A stretch of 64,000 nt of DNA. Origin: Megalopta genalis. Its lineage: Eukaryota; Arthropoda; Insecta; Hymenoptera; Halictidae. A model generated the notes under the pieces. The model was not told the origin of the DNA. It did not search any database and saw only the letters and a program-made list of their open reading frames with translations. A program made the position numbers and the translations under genes. How positions within the stretch are numbered: the stretch's first letter is position 1; each line of letters starts with the position of its first letter. Positions 47,961 through 58,517 of the stretch are shown in pieces. The stretch lies in contig NC_135014.1 of NCBI RefSeq assembly GCF_051020955.1, positions 38,396,742-38,460,741 on the forward strand, given 5' to 3'.

Positions 47961-48429
47961 ACATATACACACACTATCTCAGCGGTTGTCTTCCCTCTTA
48001 TCTTACAATATCTTACAATATTACGAAATATCTCGCTGTTGGAACAGTGAAAATTGTCACCGCAAATGTCTTCCATTGTAAGTGGTATAGGCAGCTTACG
48101 GCTCGAACGACTCTTGACCTAGTCGCGGTCAGAAGTCGTTTATTAAGAAGCATATTGAACTAGAATCGTTTCAAGTTTTGAAGAAGTTAAATTGGAAGCG
48201 TCCAAAGTCCGTCAAAGTCTAGTGGCTTTGGAAGTACTCGATTTTCATATAGAATTTTACAGTCTCCGATTGAAAAATAAATCTCATGGAATGCGTGTTT
48301 TATAACATTTATGTGTGTGTATATGTTGTTCATATTGTTGTTCGTGGTTTTACGCCTGTATATTTATTTCGCGTTCTCAATCAAATCCATCATGTTTCTT
48401 ATGTGAAATATAGTCGTTAACACTGTATT

Positions 48430-48515
48430 ACTGGTATATATTTTTATAAAATTTAGATCGCTTTGCCCAATTATAAACATGTTATTCCGTTTTAAAAGAT
48501 GTCTGAAAACTTTTT
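48430..48515 (+). repeat. Tc1-like family C, 3' fragment
   Basis: CCAATTATAAACATGTTATT then CCGTTTTAAAAGATG matches the 3' part of copy 1 (4735-4772). The terminus itself has diverged. Confidence 0.35.
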
Positions 48516-48791
48516 AATCCACTGTGCGTTCAGACGTGGATTAACATAATTATTAAGTTAAAGATACTTTGATTTGTCTAATTTTCGTATTATTACAGAC
48601 ATTTCCGAAATTTGTACTTTTTAATTTGACAAAACTGTTCAATGGTTGTCTATCTATAGACGACCTACGAACGAAAATATTTACTTTTTTCTTCATCTAG
48701 ATCTATGAAACCGACCAGAACGTGTCAGGAGATTTTAACAGTACTTTCTCTGTTCCTATCGAGTAGTTTGGTCGACGATAGTCGAAATTGT

Positions 48792-49244
48792 TTAATAAAA
48801 CGATTGAAGTAATTGGAGGTGAAGGTTGATGAGTACGGTCTCGTTATACAGCGCGTAACTTGGCGCGCGAAACAAAGAGTGTCTAACGAAGGGGGTTAAC
48901 TGGAGAATATTGTACAAGATCGCGGGTCGGTGTTCGAGTAAGTTTGGCGGTCGATCCGTTCGATTGCAAAATCCGTTGATGAGGTCGTCGTCCCTGCGTC
49001 GATGTATCGGTATAAACGAAGCCGCAAACGAGAAGCGAAGCGCCGGCGCCGGCGCCTGCCTAATATGCGATCGAGCGGCGAATTCAATATGCGCTCGAGC
49101 AGATTTTATACTCATAGGACCACGAAACATCTCAGTGCACAATCTCCAACGGCCTACAGGCTTTTTGTAACACTCTTCTGAAACGGTGTACTGAACAATT
49201 CCCTTTCGCCGCGCCGCCGCTAATCTCACACGTGGACGCCACAC
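48792..49244 (-). other. 150-codon open frame in a GC-rich block, not supported as a gene
   Basis: This is the longest ATG-started open frame of the window. The sequence is arginine-rich, with low-complexity stretches such as RRRDDD and APAPALRFSF, and shows no domain, signal peptide or membrane segment. The same block is open in another minus frame (48896-49087) and on the plus strand (48910-49170), as expected from high GC content alone. It includes the palindromic CGCCGGCGCCGGCG at 49041-49054. It could be a CpG-rich regulatory region. Confidence 0.15.
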
Positions 49245-49254
49245 TTTCGGCTTT

Positions 49255-49275
49255 GATACTTACCTCAGTGACTCA
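49255..49275 (-). other. Candidate splice donor beside a GC-rich block
   Basis: The minus strand reads CACTGAG then GTAAGTATC, with the intron GT at 49263-49262. An initiator-like TCAGT occurs about 35 bp upstream on the same strand (49302-49298). A short non-coding first exon ending at 49264 is possible, but no downstream exon can be named. Confidence 0.2.
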
Positions 49276-49299
49276 GTTTTTAGTTAGGGGAAACCTGAC

Positions 49300-52200
49300 T
49301 GAACTTAGGTGCACGAGGAAAATTGAAATCTAGAGTGTATGATATAGGCCGGGCACAAGCAACCATTCTTATTTTGGGGGTCAAATTATCATTTTATCTC
49401 CGATGCAAGGATCTAAGCAAATTATTAAATGAAATAAATTAATATATAATGAATTAAAACAAATCGATACTTCATTTATTTATGTTATTGTGCCTTGGCA
49501 TAATTCTCTACATAAATTGTATAATATAGTAAAACCTGCACAGAGATGCTAATAGGAAGTTCTCGATAAATTGAATAGATTTTTTCTATCTATACCGTAC
49601 TTTTTTTTTAAAACATTTAAATTATATGTTGATATCATTTATATAACCTTTTTATTATTGAAATATACATATAAAGCTTATTACTAGATTGCGAACTTTA
49701 AGTAGAATAACAATTGTCTACCGCTATTACGCGAAGCTGGAGTAAATTAGAAATTGATTGCCTCTCTTCACATGTTTAACAGGTCAAGTACAATATAACG
49801 GTATTTTAAAATGTTTCTAACGATTTTATTGTTTCCCCTGTTCCATTTTGTCATATGTACAAAAAAAAATCCACGGTCTAGTAATTACTATAAATTACGA
49901 GCTTACATTCTTTTCAAAATGATATAGGTAGGAGCAGGCTGGCGTGCTTGAGTCAGAGATTATCATGATTATATTCAAAGGCAGATATGATTTAATTGTT
50001 TGCTGAACAACATGGTTTACATCCTGAACTGCGTATTCGCATACACACTTTAGGTTATTAATAATACACACAGGGGGCTGACGCAGCTATTGTATATTAT
50101 AACGATTAACTCTGCAGCGGTTTATAGTGACAATGAGTTTCACGCGTAAGCCCTTCAGGGACATATCATCGTTCCAGTTTATCGCGGTAGAAATTTCAAA
50201 GATAATACTTTCGTTTAATAGTGCCTTGTTGGTTCACCTTGCTTATGGCTTCCGAAGTAATTGATTTACAAGAATGTTCTATAACGAGACTCTTCTATAA
50301 CAGTTACTATTCCATTCATGGATGATTCTATAGTTAGTTTATTTGAACGGTCGATGTTTTGATTATCTTGAATTCCAACGTGTGACAAAATCGTGTACCT
50401 ATATCAGAAATTAGAATTCAGCAAAGCATTTCTAGTTTCGTCTCCGGATACAGTGCACAAGCGCTATTCTGCAGGTTTCTATTCAAGTCTAGGAAAAATC
50501 CGTATATTGATCCAAAAGCGAAACATTCAAGTTTAACTTAATTAGAACGCAGGTTTCGGTATATTGTCAGACACCGCTCGATTCGCAGAACAATACCGAC
50601 GCAAACCGCGACTCCTGCGACACAGCTTTGAGGATCGTTCGACTGATAGTCACAATCGATTCTATAAACCACACACAGTTTCCAGAAACAGTTGCTTAAA
50701 CTATTCTAGAATAATACCTTTTTGATGACACTGTTGCTTAAAATAAAACAAAATGAGCTAAAATTTTATAATATAAAGTAATTTAGATATGATTGGTAAC
50801 AGACTACTTGGTCTATACGAACTTAATTCGTCTGGGTTCTTTTCCTTTTTTGGAATCATAATTATTTAGGCGAACTTCCAGTAAGTTGAAATGTCTCAGT
50901 ATGGCGTTAAATATATCAGTTACTAATTAAATCCAATTAGAACGATACCTATACAAGGCAATTCCATAAGGAGTTTTCCTGTTATCAGGTCGTAACCCGG
51001 AGCTTTTCTTGATTGTAGATTACGATCAATTTTAGCTTTGCAACTTCTCTCAGAGAGATGTGTCTAATTGGTTCGTATTCTTGCGATGATGAGTTTAACT
51101 GTTCGTAGATTTGAAAGCCATTTATATCAGCCGACCATTGGTAAGGTGTAACTCTTTCCATGTGCTCTGCAAAACCACTATTCGTGGCACTCCTTGTCCA
51201 ATTGCTATCTTGCATTCTGATCGAGAGTACCTTTGCTTGCGGTTGCTTTAGACGTTTAGTTTCGTTCTATGAAGTCTTCAGAAAAATGTAGCACACAATG
51301 CGAGTTCATATTTCGTTATTAAAAGAATATCGGAATAATATTGACACTATAAATATTACAACTACAAAGTACAACTTTTGGATTAATTATAGTTACATAC
51401 GCAATTAATGCACCTCAATGAATTAAATCAATCAGACTTAATACCCTTTAAGAACTAATATATTGTGTTACATCATAGGGTTAAAATTGAATATATAGAA
51501 TTTTGAATATATTTTGAACATATAGAATTAAATTTTGCAAGGTATTATTGAGCACATTGTGCGCGAAAGCTCATTTCCCTGTTACATTTTCATATAAGTT
51601 TCAGTACTCAGCAACTCTAGACCATTACTTTGAAATTTGAATAGTGGTTTATGAAGTTGAGACAGTTGCACTGTACAGCTGAAGCACCAAACTTGACGTC
51701 TTATTTCTTTGTTCATACGAGTTTTAGTATTCCGTAATTTATATATTAGTTGCGAATTTGAATGGGTGTTTCTAAAGTTTCTAAAGATATGCTGTACATT
51801 TACACCGAAGATCCATTTTCGTCTTCATACCAACAGAGGCATTAGTTGTAGTTTTGAACCCACCAAACTTCATTTCAAACCGTATTGTCATTATACAATT
51901 TAACAGCTGACATTTCAAGGGTTATTTAAGAAAAATAAAAAAATTGTTAAAAAATAAAAAAATTTTGTTAATAAATTTTCTTAAAAAATTTTGTTTGTTT
52001 CTGTATAACCGTTTTTTTCTGCGTCCCATCAAACATGGAAAATCAAAACCAGCATGTTCGGCATATGTTGCTGTTTTTATTACCGGAAAGGTGATATATA
52101 TTTAGGATTCATATGATTAATAGTTATATCATTAACTTTATTACACTCCGTTACATTTTATGCTCCTGAATTTCTGTTGCAATTAAAACATCGAAACTTT

Positions 52201-52615
52201 TGTATCAAAAACATTCCCTTTTGTGGAATTTCAATTATGAACGTACAATTTATCCAGACATTACGTATTGTTTTAATTATTCAGTATTAATTGTATATTG
52301 TAGAAGCTATAATTGGATCGCAAATTAAATGAATATGTAATGCCAATATCCGTACATTTGTTTCGTACGTTTCTAATTAGAATCTTTATTGTTCCATAAA
52401 GTCCTATTCTTTCAAAATTTAGTGTAATTATAATACAAAATTCTACCAAGCTTCAAAGAAGAAATTTCCTAAGACGTTTCACAGGTTTGGGAATGTGAGA
52501 TGGTTTTATTCTAAATATGGTTTGAATTTAAATCAGTGATTGTGTTGAAATATAGCATGATATGTGAGAGACTGGCGGATCTATGAGAAATCATTTATTA
52601 TATTGCTGTTTGTGT
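49300..52615. other. Gene-free stretch
   Basis: AT-rich with a GC-richer part at 50560-50660. Apart from the family A copy at 49684-49890 and AAATAAAAAAATT low complexity at 51930-51990, nothing is recognised. Confidence 0.55.
49684..49890 (-). repeat. Family A dispersed repeat, reverse copy
   Basis: It starts CTAGATTGCGAACTTTAAGT then AGAATAACAATTGTC and ends AAAAAAAAATCCACGGTCTA then GTAATTAC. The inverted CTAGA-TGCG / CG-TCTAG ends and the length near 200 bp fit the family. Confidence 0.5.
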
Positions 52616-52619
52616 TTAA

Positions 52620-52913
52620 CCCTCCGACTACTGAAGCGCGGTCTTCCGTGCCGGAAATATTTCTGATCCACACCGATATTCTACTGATACCGGGACAGTA
52701 GATGGAGCATCAATCCTTAACGGACCAGAAGTATTTCAAGTTTACGTACCTCCAAGTCTAACAATAAGCTGCTTTTCATACAATGAGAAATTATCTATTA
52801 GATTTTTCTATGAAATACACAACAAAATATTTATTTTCTAATGAAAATTCATTGATATATTTCCATAAAAATCATCGTGTGAAAATCGCACTGCGGTATT
52901 GGATTGTTTAGGG
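52620..52913. mobile_element. Possible TTAA-flanked (piggyBac-type) short element
   Basis: CCCTCCGACTACTG follows TTAA at 52616-52619, and TTGTTTAGGG precedes TTAA at 52914-52917. The CCC...GGG ends between TTAA sites are the piggyBac pattern. Inside, GGAAATATTTCTGATCC faces GGACCAGAAGTATTTC in inverted orientation. Beyond CCCT the terminal match is weak, and TTAA is common in AT-rich DNA. Confidence 0.3.
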
Positions 52914-53657
52914 TTAATTGGTTATGTAAAAATTAATTTATTAAATATTTGTTGTCGTTATTAAAGGATATGTAGTCAATTTACCGTTTCATAAATTCAA
53001 CAGACAATATAGAGATCATTATATATATATTTTCAAACAGCTCAACATTGTTAAGAATGTGAAATTTGGAGATTATTTTATTAGTAATTTTTGGATAAAT
53101 AATCGCACTGTCTTCCCCATCTCAGTATAATTTTTGTGCATCGATGTTCGAATTTTCCGACGGCAATTAAATCCAATTGACTGCATCCGTTACACAAGGG
53201 TTAGCTCATGTACCGAAGCAATTGAATGCGATAATTGTTTGTCACGAACCCGTACTCGGCCGTAATCATGTTGACATGGTTTCGAAATCCCCTAGGCGGA
53301 ACTGTCGCAGGATATATCCTAAATCCACAAGGACTAATCACGTTGGTCTCCGAGGTTTTTGCAGAACATTAGTAATTTCATGGTTTATAACCGCTTTCTT
53401 GTGAATGGATAAGCCTCCACGGATTTCTCTCTAACTCGTGACACTCTTCGTGCAGGATTACTTGAAATTCGTAGGAAATCCTACATGTTGAGGACCAAAA
53501 TAAACAGTTATCTTTCGCTTCCTATAGAATTCCCTTCCAATTTGTATTTTCCGTTTAAATGCCGATTTCTATGGCAACTTTCTAGGAAGAAATGTTTTGG
53601 TATTTTATAAACAAGTACATTTATGGAAGACATATTTTTAAAATATGTTTAATTATA
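52914..53657. other. Gene-free stretch
   Basis: Nothing recognised. A 75-codon plus-strand open frame at 53177-53404 lacks motifs. Confidence 0.6.
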
Positions 53658-53863
53658 CAGTAAATTCTCCCTTATTGACACGCTCAGCTTGGAAATAAAA
53701 ATGGACAATTAGGGAAGAGGAGATACGGTTATTCCAGCTTTGTGGCTCGTTTTTATAATAGTTGACAATCAGTAACTATAAGTACAAGCCGCAAAGCTCT
53801 CTCCTCTTTCCAAATTATTCACTTTCGTGTATAATCTGAGCGTCAATTAGGGAGAATTTACTG
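53658..53863. mobile_element. 206-bp palindromic TA-flanked element, complete copy
   Basis: It begins CAGTAAATTCTCCCTTATTG and ends GTCAATTAGGGAGAATTTAC then TG. The whole 206 bp is a long imperfect palindrome including ATGGACAATTAGGGAAGAGG facing TCTCCTCTTTCCAAATTATTC-like sequence. TA flanks both sides (53656-53657 and 53864-53865), as in Tc1/mariner-type insertions. No coding capacity is present. A second full-length copy is at 56393-56599. Confidence 0.8.
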
Positions 53864-53865
53864 TA

Positions 53866-55366
53866 GTTCTATAGAAACAAGCTACTTTAGGAAATTTAAT
53901 AAAAGAAGTTTCGTAAGAGAAACATGATCAAGCTTTGGACAGTGAACCGACTTATTAATTTAACTACAAATTATAATTATTTAATATTGTAGTACTATTT
54001 GTTGCATAATATTTAGTACTTGACGAAAATTATTACGAACATTTTTGATCCTTAATCAGTTAGCTGCTTTTGACAAGTATACTTGTCATAACACAAAATA
54101 TTATCATTTAAAAATTATGTAATGAAATAAATGTTGTCTTGCTGTTTTATTCTTAAAGGAAATATAAATTAGTTACTTTCAATGCTTGCTGACCCTAGTG
54201 TTAGAGAAATGATATAACTGTCTCGTCAATTCGAAGATTAAGCTAGCAAGTCGGATTAATTAACGTTTAATCCGACTTCGAGGCTGCGTATTCAAATTTC
54301 AGATTAACGTTCCGAATTAACTGGAACTTTTAAATGACGCCCTATCAGTTCAATTTTAGCAAATCTCATAAAAGAAATCGATTTTCAATGTCATTCCTCT
54401 CGAAAATGTTGCTACGAGAAAAGTTGTATTTCATAATTTCAAGTTATAAATGTATTTCTTAAATAAACAAATTTCTGATTCGCTAAACGTCATACGTAAA
54501 TGTCACGAGATCAGAACTTTCTTGAACTCGCTAGTTTCTCGTTTATTTACATGCATGAGATGCAATGCGATTTACATGAATGAGATAATTTAAACAAAAG
54601 TAACTATGAACTCAGTGAAGCAAAATTAACATTCTTGGTTATTATAGTAGAGCAAAATTGTCATCCTTGGTTAAATTAAATTGTTGGATTATCAAAAATT
54701 GTCTATTATTTTTACCCTTAACATGTTGCATAACTTTATCCCACTTGCAAATAATTTAGAAGAATTGAAAAATAAATATTTACTACTTCGTCCTATGTTA
54801 ATAAATATCTAGAATAAAATTTTCAGTGGTTCATCGAATATTAATAAATAAGGTTGGCAAATGGAGTACACAAATTCAATTTTGGAAGAAATTTTTCCAA
54901 ATATTTCATAAAATGAATGTCATGTTTCGAATTTCATGGTTATCTTCATCCATTAAACTTGAAAACGAATAGTCGTAAAAGAATACGGATCTGATAGTAT
55001 AAAGATGAAGGACGCTCCCGACAATCCTGCTAGTTCTATAAAATGGCGGATGTAGAAAATGAAATACACTATATCCGTGTATGCCTTTCGACGTTGTTAA
55101 GTGTTTATATATTATTTTAGCCATAGTAGATGATACACGTGTAAAATTTATTCGCATATGGAACATCTGTATTGCCAATTTATGCAGCGCAGTTATGCCG
55201 CATGTTTCACTGAACCGGTTAAATTGCATCGATATGTTTTCTGTGTTCCGGTTTTCGTTCGACACGAAATTGAACTTCGTACATACCACTCGCCACTGTC
55301 GATGCTTTATGTTAGGAATAAATGCTTGGGCGATAACTTATTAAATTTTTACATTCTTAGTTTCTT
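53866..55366. other. Gene-free stretch
   Basis: A small perfect hairpin AGTCGGATTA/TAATCCGACT lies at about 54249-54277. A 127-codon minus-strand open frame (54906-55289), with plus frames over the same bases, has no recognised domain. Nothing else is visible. Confidence 0.55.
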
Positions 55367-55848
55367 TTGGTAACCAGAGTTCTGCAGAATAATAAATTAC
55401 TCAAGGAATTATAATTGCACAGTAATTCGATCACAATATAATTCGTAAGTCAGATCTCAATTCAATAAAATTACAACGTATTTCGTAATTACAATTGGAG
55501 TACAATTACAAAATGCTAACTAATTGAATTACATTAATTATGAATTAGGATGTAATTGAATTAAAATTAAGAATTGAATAATAATAAATTAATAGGTAAT
55601 AATAGAGATGAAAATACGAAAAAGGGACAAAAAATGAGTATACGAAAGAAAAACCTAAAAATGTATCTCACTTCTTTAAAATTCTGTGCTGTAATTGGAG
55701 AAACTGTAATTTAATTACATTGTATTCGAATTAACGGAAACGTTTGAATTATGTAATTGATTTACGACATAGTTAAACTGTGATACGATGTAATTAAATT
55801 GCGAAATTGAATTACTAGTAATTGAATTAACACGACTCTGTTGGTAAC
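55367..55848. mobile_element. hAT-type short element with perfect 8-bp target duplication
   Basis: TTGGTAAC occurs at 55367-55374 and again at 55841-55848. Between them the element starts CAGAGTTCTGCAG and ends CACGACTCTG, whose reverse complement starts CAGAGTCGTG. An 8-bp duplication with CAG...CTG ends is the signature of the hAT superfamily. The 466-bp interior consists largely of AATTGAATTAC-type words in both orientations, so it folds extensively. It encodes nothing recognisable and must have been mobilised in trans. Confidence 0.9.
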
Positions 55849-56392
55849 TTTTGTTTTCTCATCTTAGAATAGTGCAAGAAGTTTTCATTTTGTATTAATA
55901 AGAATCAGCGACGTACAAGTTGATAACGCAAATGGTTCTTTAGGATCTCGGATAAGCTATCCTCTTTAAAGTATCATCAGCGGAATTTCCTTCCATACCG
56001 ATGCGAAGCTGCGAATCTAATTTGAAAATTATACAGTTCGATATAAAAACTGGTAAATCCTTTACATGCGGATTAAGAGAATTACTAGTTTTTGGAATAA
56101 TTCGAGAACGATCATGGAAAATTCATAACAGCTTACTTCGATTGCTGCTTTACTCATACGTGGGTGATGAAATTATTTGTTTTCAGCATTGAAAAACAAT
56201 TTTTATCCTAATCTTATTAGAGTTCCTAAAACGTGATAAGATTGAAAAAGTAATTAATATCGTACAGTCTAAGTTTTAAATTTTAATTTCATTTATTGAA
56301 TTAATTTCATTTATTTATTGAATTCATATAATTTTTAAGGTTGTCGATATGGCAGTCAAAGTGTTAAATATAACCAAATATGTACGCAAGTT
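55849..56392. other. Gene-free stretch
   Basis: AT-rich with a 63-codon open frame lacking motifs. Nothing recognised. Confidence 0.6.
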
Positions 56393-56599
56393 TAGTAATT
56401 TCTCGCTAATTCGCGCTCAGATTGCGTACAAAATGGACAATTTGGCAAGAGGAGATGCGATTATTCGAACCTTGCGGCTCGTTTTTAGTGTTACCGATTG
56501 TCAACAACTATAGACGCAAGGCTTGAATAATCGTATCTCCTCTTCCCAAATTGTCCATTTTTCTGCGCAATCTGAACGTGAATTAGGGAGAAATTACTG
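56393..56599. mobile_element. Palindromic TA-flank family, second full-length copy
   Basis: It starts TAGTAATTTCTCGCTAATTC and ends GAATTAGGGAGAAATTACTG. The inner arms AATGGACAATTTGGCAAGAG and CTCTTCCCAAATTGTCCATT face each other. The length (207 bp) equals that of the 53658 copy. The flanking TA pair is not evident here, so the insertion is older or its flanks have mutated. Confidence 0.75.
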
Positions 56600-57954
56600 T
56601 CATCTCGCTGTCATCAACGCGCATGAAACTTATGGAAATGGCTGATCAGTCACAAAAATCTACACACATCAATCGGAAATTAAAAAATAAAAATAAAACG
56701 TTTGCACGTTTTCTAAACGTTATTAAGGCAAGTATGGACAATTTGTCGAAAACCTGAGATTCAGTGTAGGAATACTTTTTATACTGACTGTATGTAACAA
56801 TACTTTTCTAATGATTCGAGGTAAAGAAATACGAATGACCTTGGAAGAATATGAAAAATTACATTTGCATATAAAACTATTTTTCTATCTCGAGACGTAG
56901 GTATGCGTTATATCTATGTGTTATAAAAACATTATAAATTCCAAGTTATTCTAAAGTTATAACATCATAAGCGTTGAAATGCAGAATAACGGCAGCTGCA
57001 ATATATGTACAACATTGAATATGTATATGTAACACAAAACAAAAAAAATTTTAGTAACTCCCGAAAAGAATGCATGGAATTATTTTCGCAAAAAATGTCT
57101 TTTTCTATCTCGCTTGCACGTATAAATTCTTTGTACTGTACATAAAACGTGTTGGTGTCATCGCTGGTGCAGAGGATAATTAGGTAACCTGTTTTCCGTG
57201 GCATCTGTATGATAATTTCAGTAAATACCACAAAAAGACGTATATTCTGATCGCGGGAAATGAGATTGGGATTACAAAGTGATGCGTGCATAGAGGTATT
57301 ACTTGCGAGCGAAAACATAGCCGCATATAAAAAGCACGGCATAAATTGAGGGATGAATGTACAACCGATATCGTTAACGACTGGTTGTGTGTTCTATAAG
57401 TTAATGTCTCCAATATCTATTTATCAGTGATGAATACTGTACAAACACATAATGACATTATAAAGTACTGAAGTGCAATTATTATACCTATTAGGTTATT
57501 GATTTATTCGTGCTGTTGTTTTCTGTATACTTAACAGTTAATTGTTCTAGAATCGCTGAAGAAGTGTATCATCTACAGATAGAAAATGACACATACTAAC
57601 ACTTTAATAATATTATCGCACTGACATTATACCACGATGAATTACAGAAACGGAATTTTATTAACACATGAACTTTTATTTTATTTTACGTAGTATTCAT
57701 AACATTTAGGATTTTGTGTAGGTAATAATTTCATAACTTTTAATTATAATTTTAATTGTAATTCTTAATCGTAATTTTAAAATATTATTAAATTATGAAC
57801 AATTCGATAATTCTGAAGACTTTAAAGAGTTGAATTTTAAATTACAAGATGTGTATATGTATACAACAACAAGATTTTTATTTCGATTTATTCGACATTG
57901 CAAAAGTCTTCTTTTATTTACTTATTATATTATACTTTTCTTCTTATTGTTAGT
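56600..57954. other. Gene-free stretch
   Basis: A lone Tc1-like end (GAATACTTTTTATACTGACT then GTAT, 56771-56794) resembles the family C terminus. A 125-codon minus-strand open frame (56965-57342) has no recognisable domain. The rest is AT-rich. Confidence 0.5.
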
Positions 57955-58160
57955 AAACTGCAGATTTTATGCATTTGTAGCAAAAATGAACAGAAGATAT
58001 ATAAAACAGTAAAAAAATTAAAACAATTTGAAAATATTGTTGCACTATTTTTATTCTAATAAATCTACTAAGAAAGCAAATCATTTTCAATTTCACTCCA
58101 GTTTCTTGCAAATAAGGGAAAAAAGTGTTATTTTGCATAAACATGCGTAGTGTAATAATT
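57955..58160 (+). repeat. Family A dispersed repeat
   Basis: It starts AAACTGCAGATTTTATGCAT then TTGTAGC and ends near TTATTTTGCATAAACATGCG then TAGTG. At about 205 bp it is among the longer copies. Confidence 0.5.
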
Positions 58161-58295
58161 AGATAAATCGTTGTCTTCATGGATCATTTTATAAAAACTA
58201 GAATGCGAAACAAATTCAATTTACCAACTAAAAAATTCTCCATTGTATATTACTATATGTATAATATAGCAATATATTAGTTAAGTAGTATATTA

Positions 58296-58517
58296 GTTAA
58301 AGTAATTGTTGCAATTAGTTGTTGCATTTATCTTATTTACACGTTTATAATAAACATTAATATACACATTAATGTTATATTTTAATATAATATATAATAT
58401 ATTCATAATTATATATTATTAATTATCATATAAATATGTATATCAATGTTTGTTATAAACGTGTAAATAAGACAACTGCATAAAGATTCGCAGTCTAATT
58501 GCAACAATTACTTTAAC
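58296..58517. repeat. 222-bp long inverted repeat
   Basis: GTTAAAGTAATTGTTGCAAT (from 58296) is exactly inverted as ATTGCAACAATTACTTTAAC (ending 58517). TCTTATTTACACGTTTATAA then TAAACATTAATATAC faces GTATATCAATGTTTGTTATA then AACGTGTAAATAAGA. The right arm carries an extra block containing TAAAGATTCGCAGTCTAA, the family A right end, absent from the left arm. The AT-only loop is about 65 bp. It could be a mobile element or a local inversion-duplication. Confidence 0.75.

Noticed and set aside
54845..54870. AAGGTTGGCAAATGGAGTAC as a mariner end
   Set aside because: It matches the usual TTAGGTTGGCAA terminus only in part, and no inverted partner lies nearby.
54906..55373. Open frames on both strands next to the hAT-type element
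   Set aside because: They end at the element's target duplication only by coincidence and show no protein motif. The minus and plus translations are equally unconvincing.
56965..57342. 125-codon minus-strand open frame with hydrophobic stretches
   Set aside because: No known family pattern and no codon bias distinguishable from the flanks. Another minus frame over the same bases (57180-57413) is also open.
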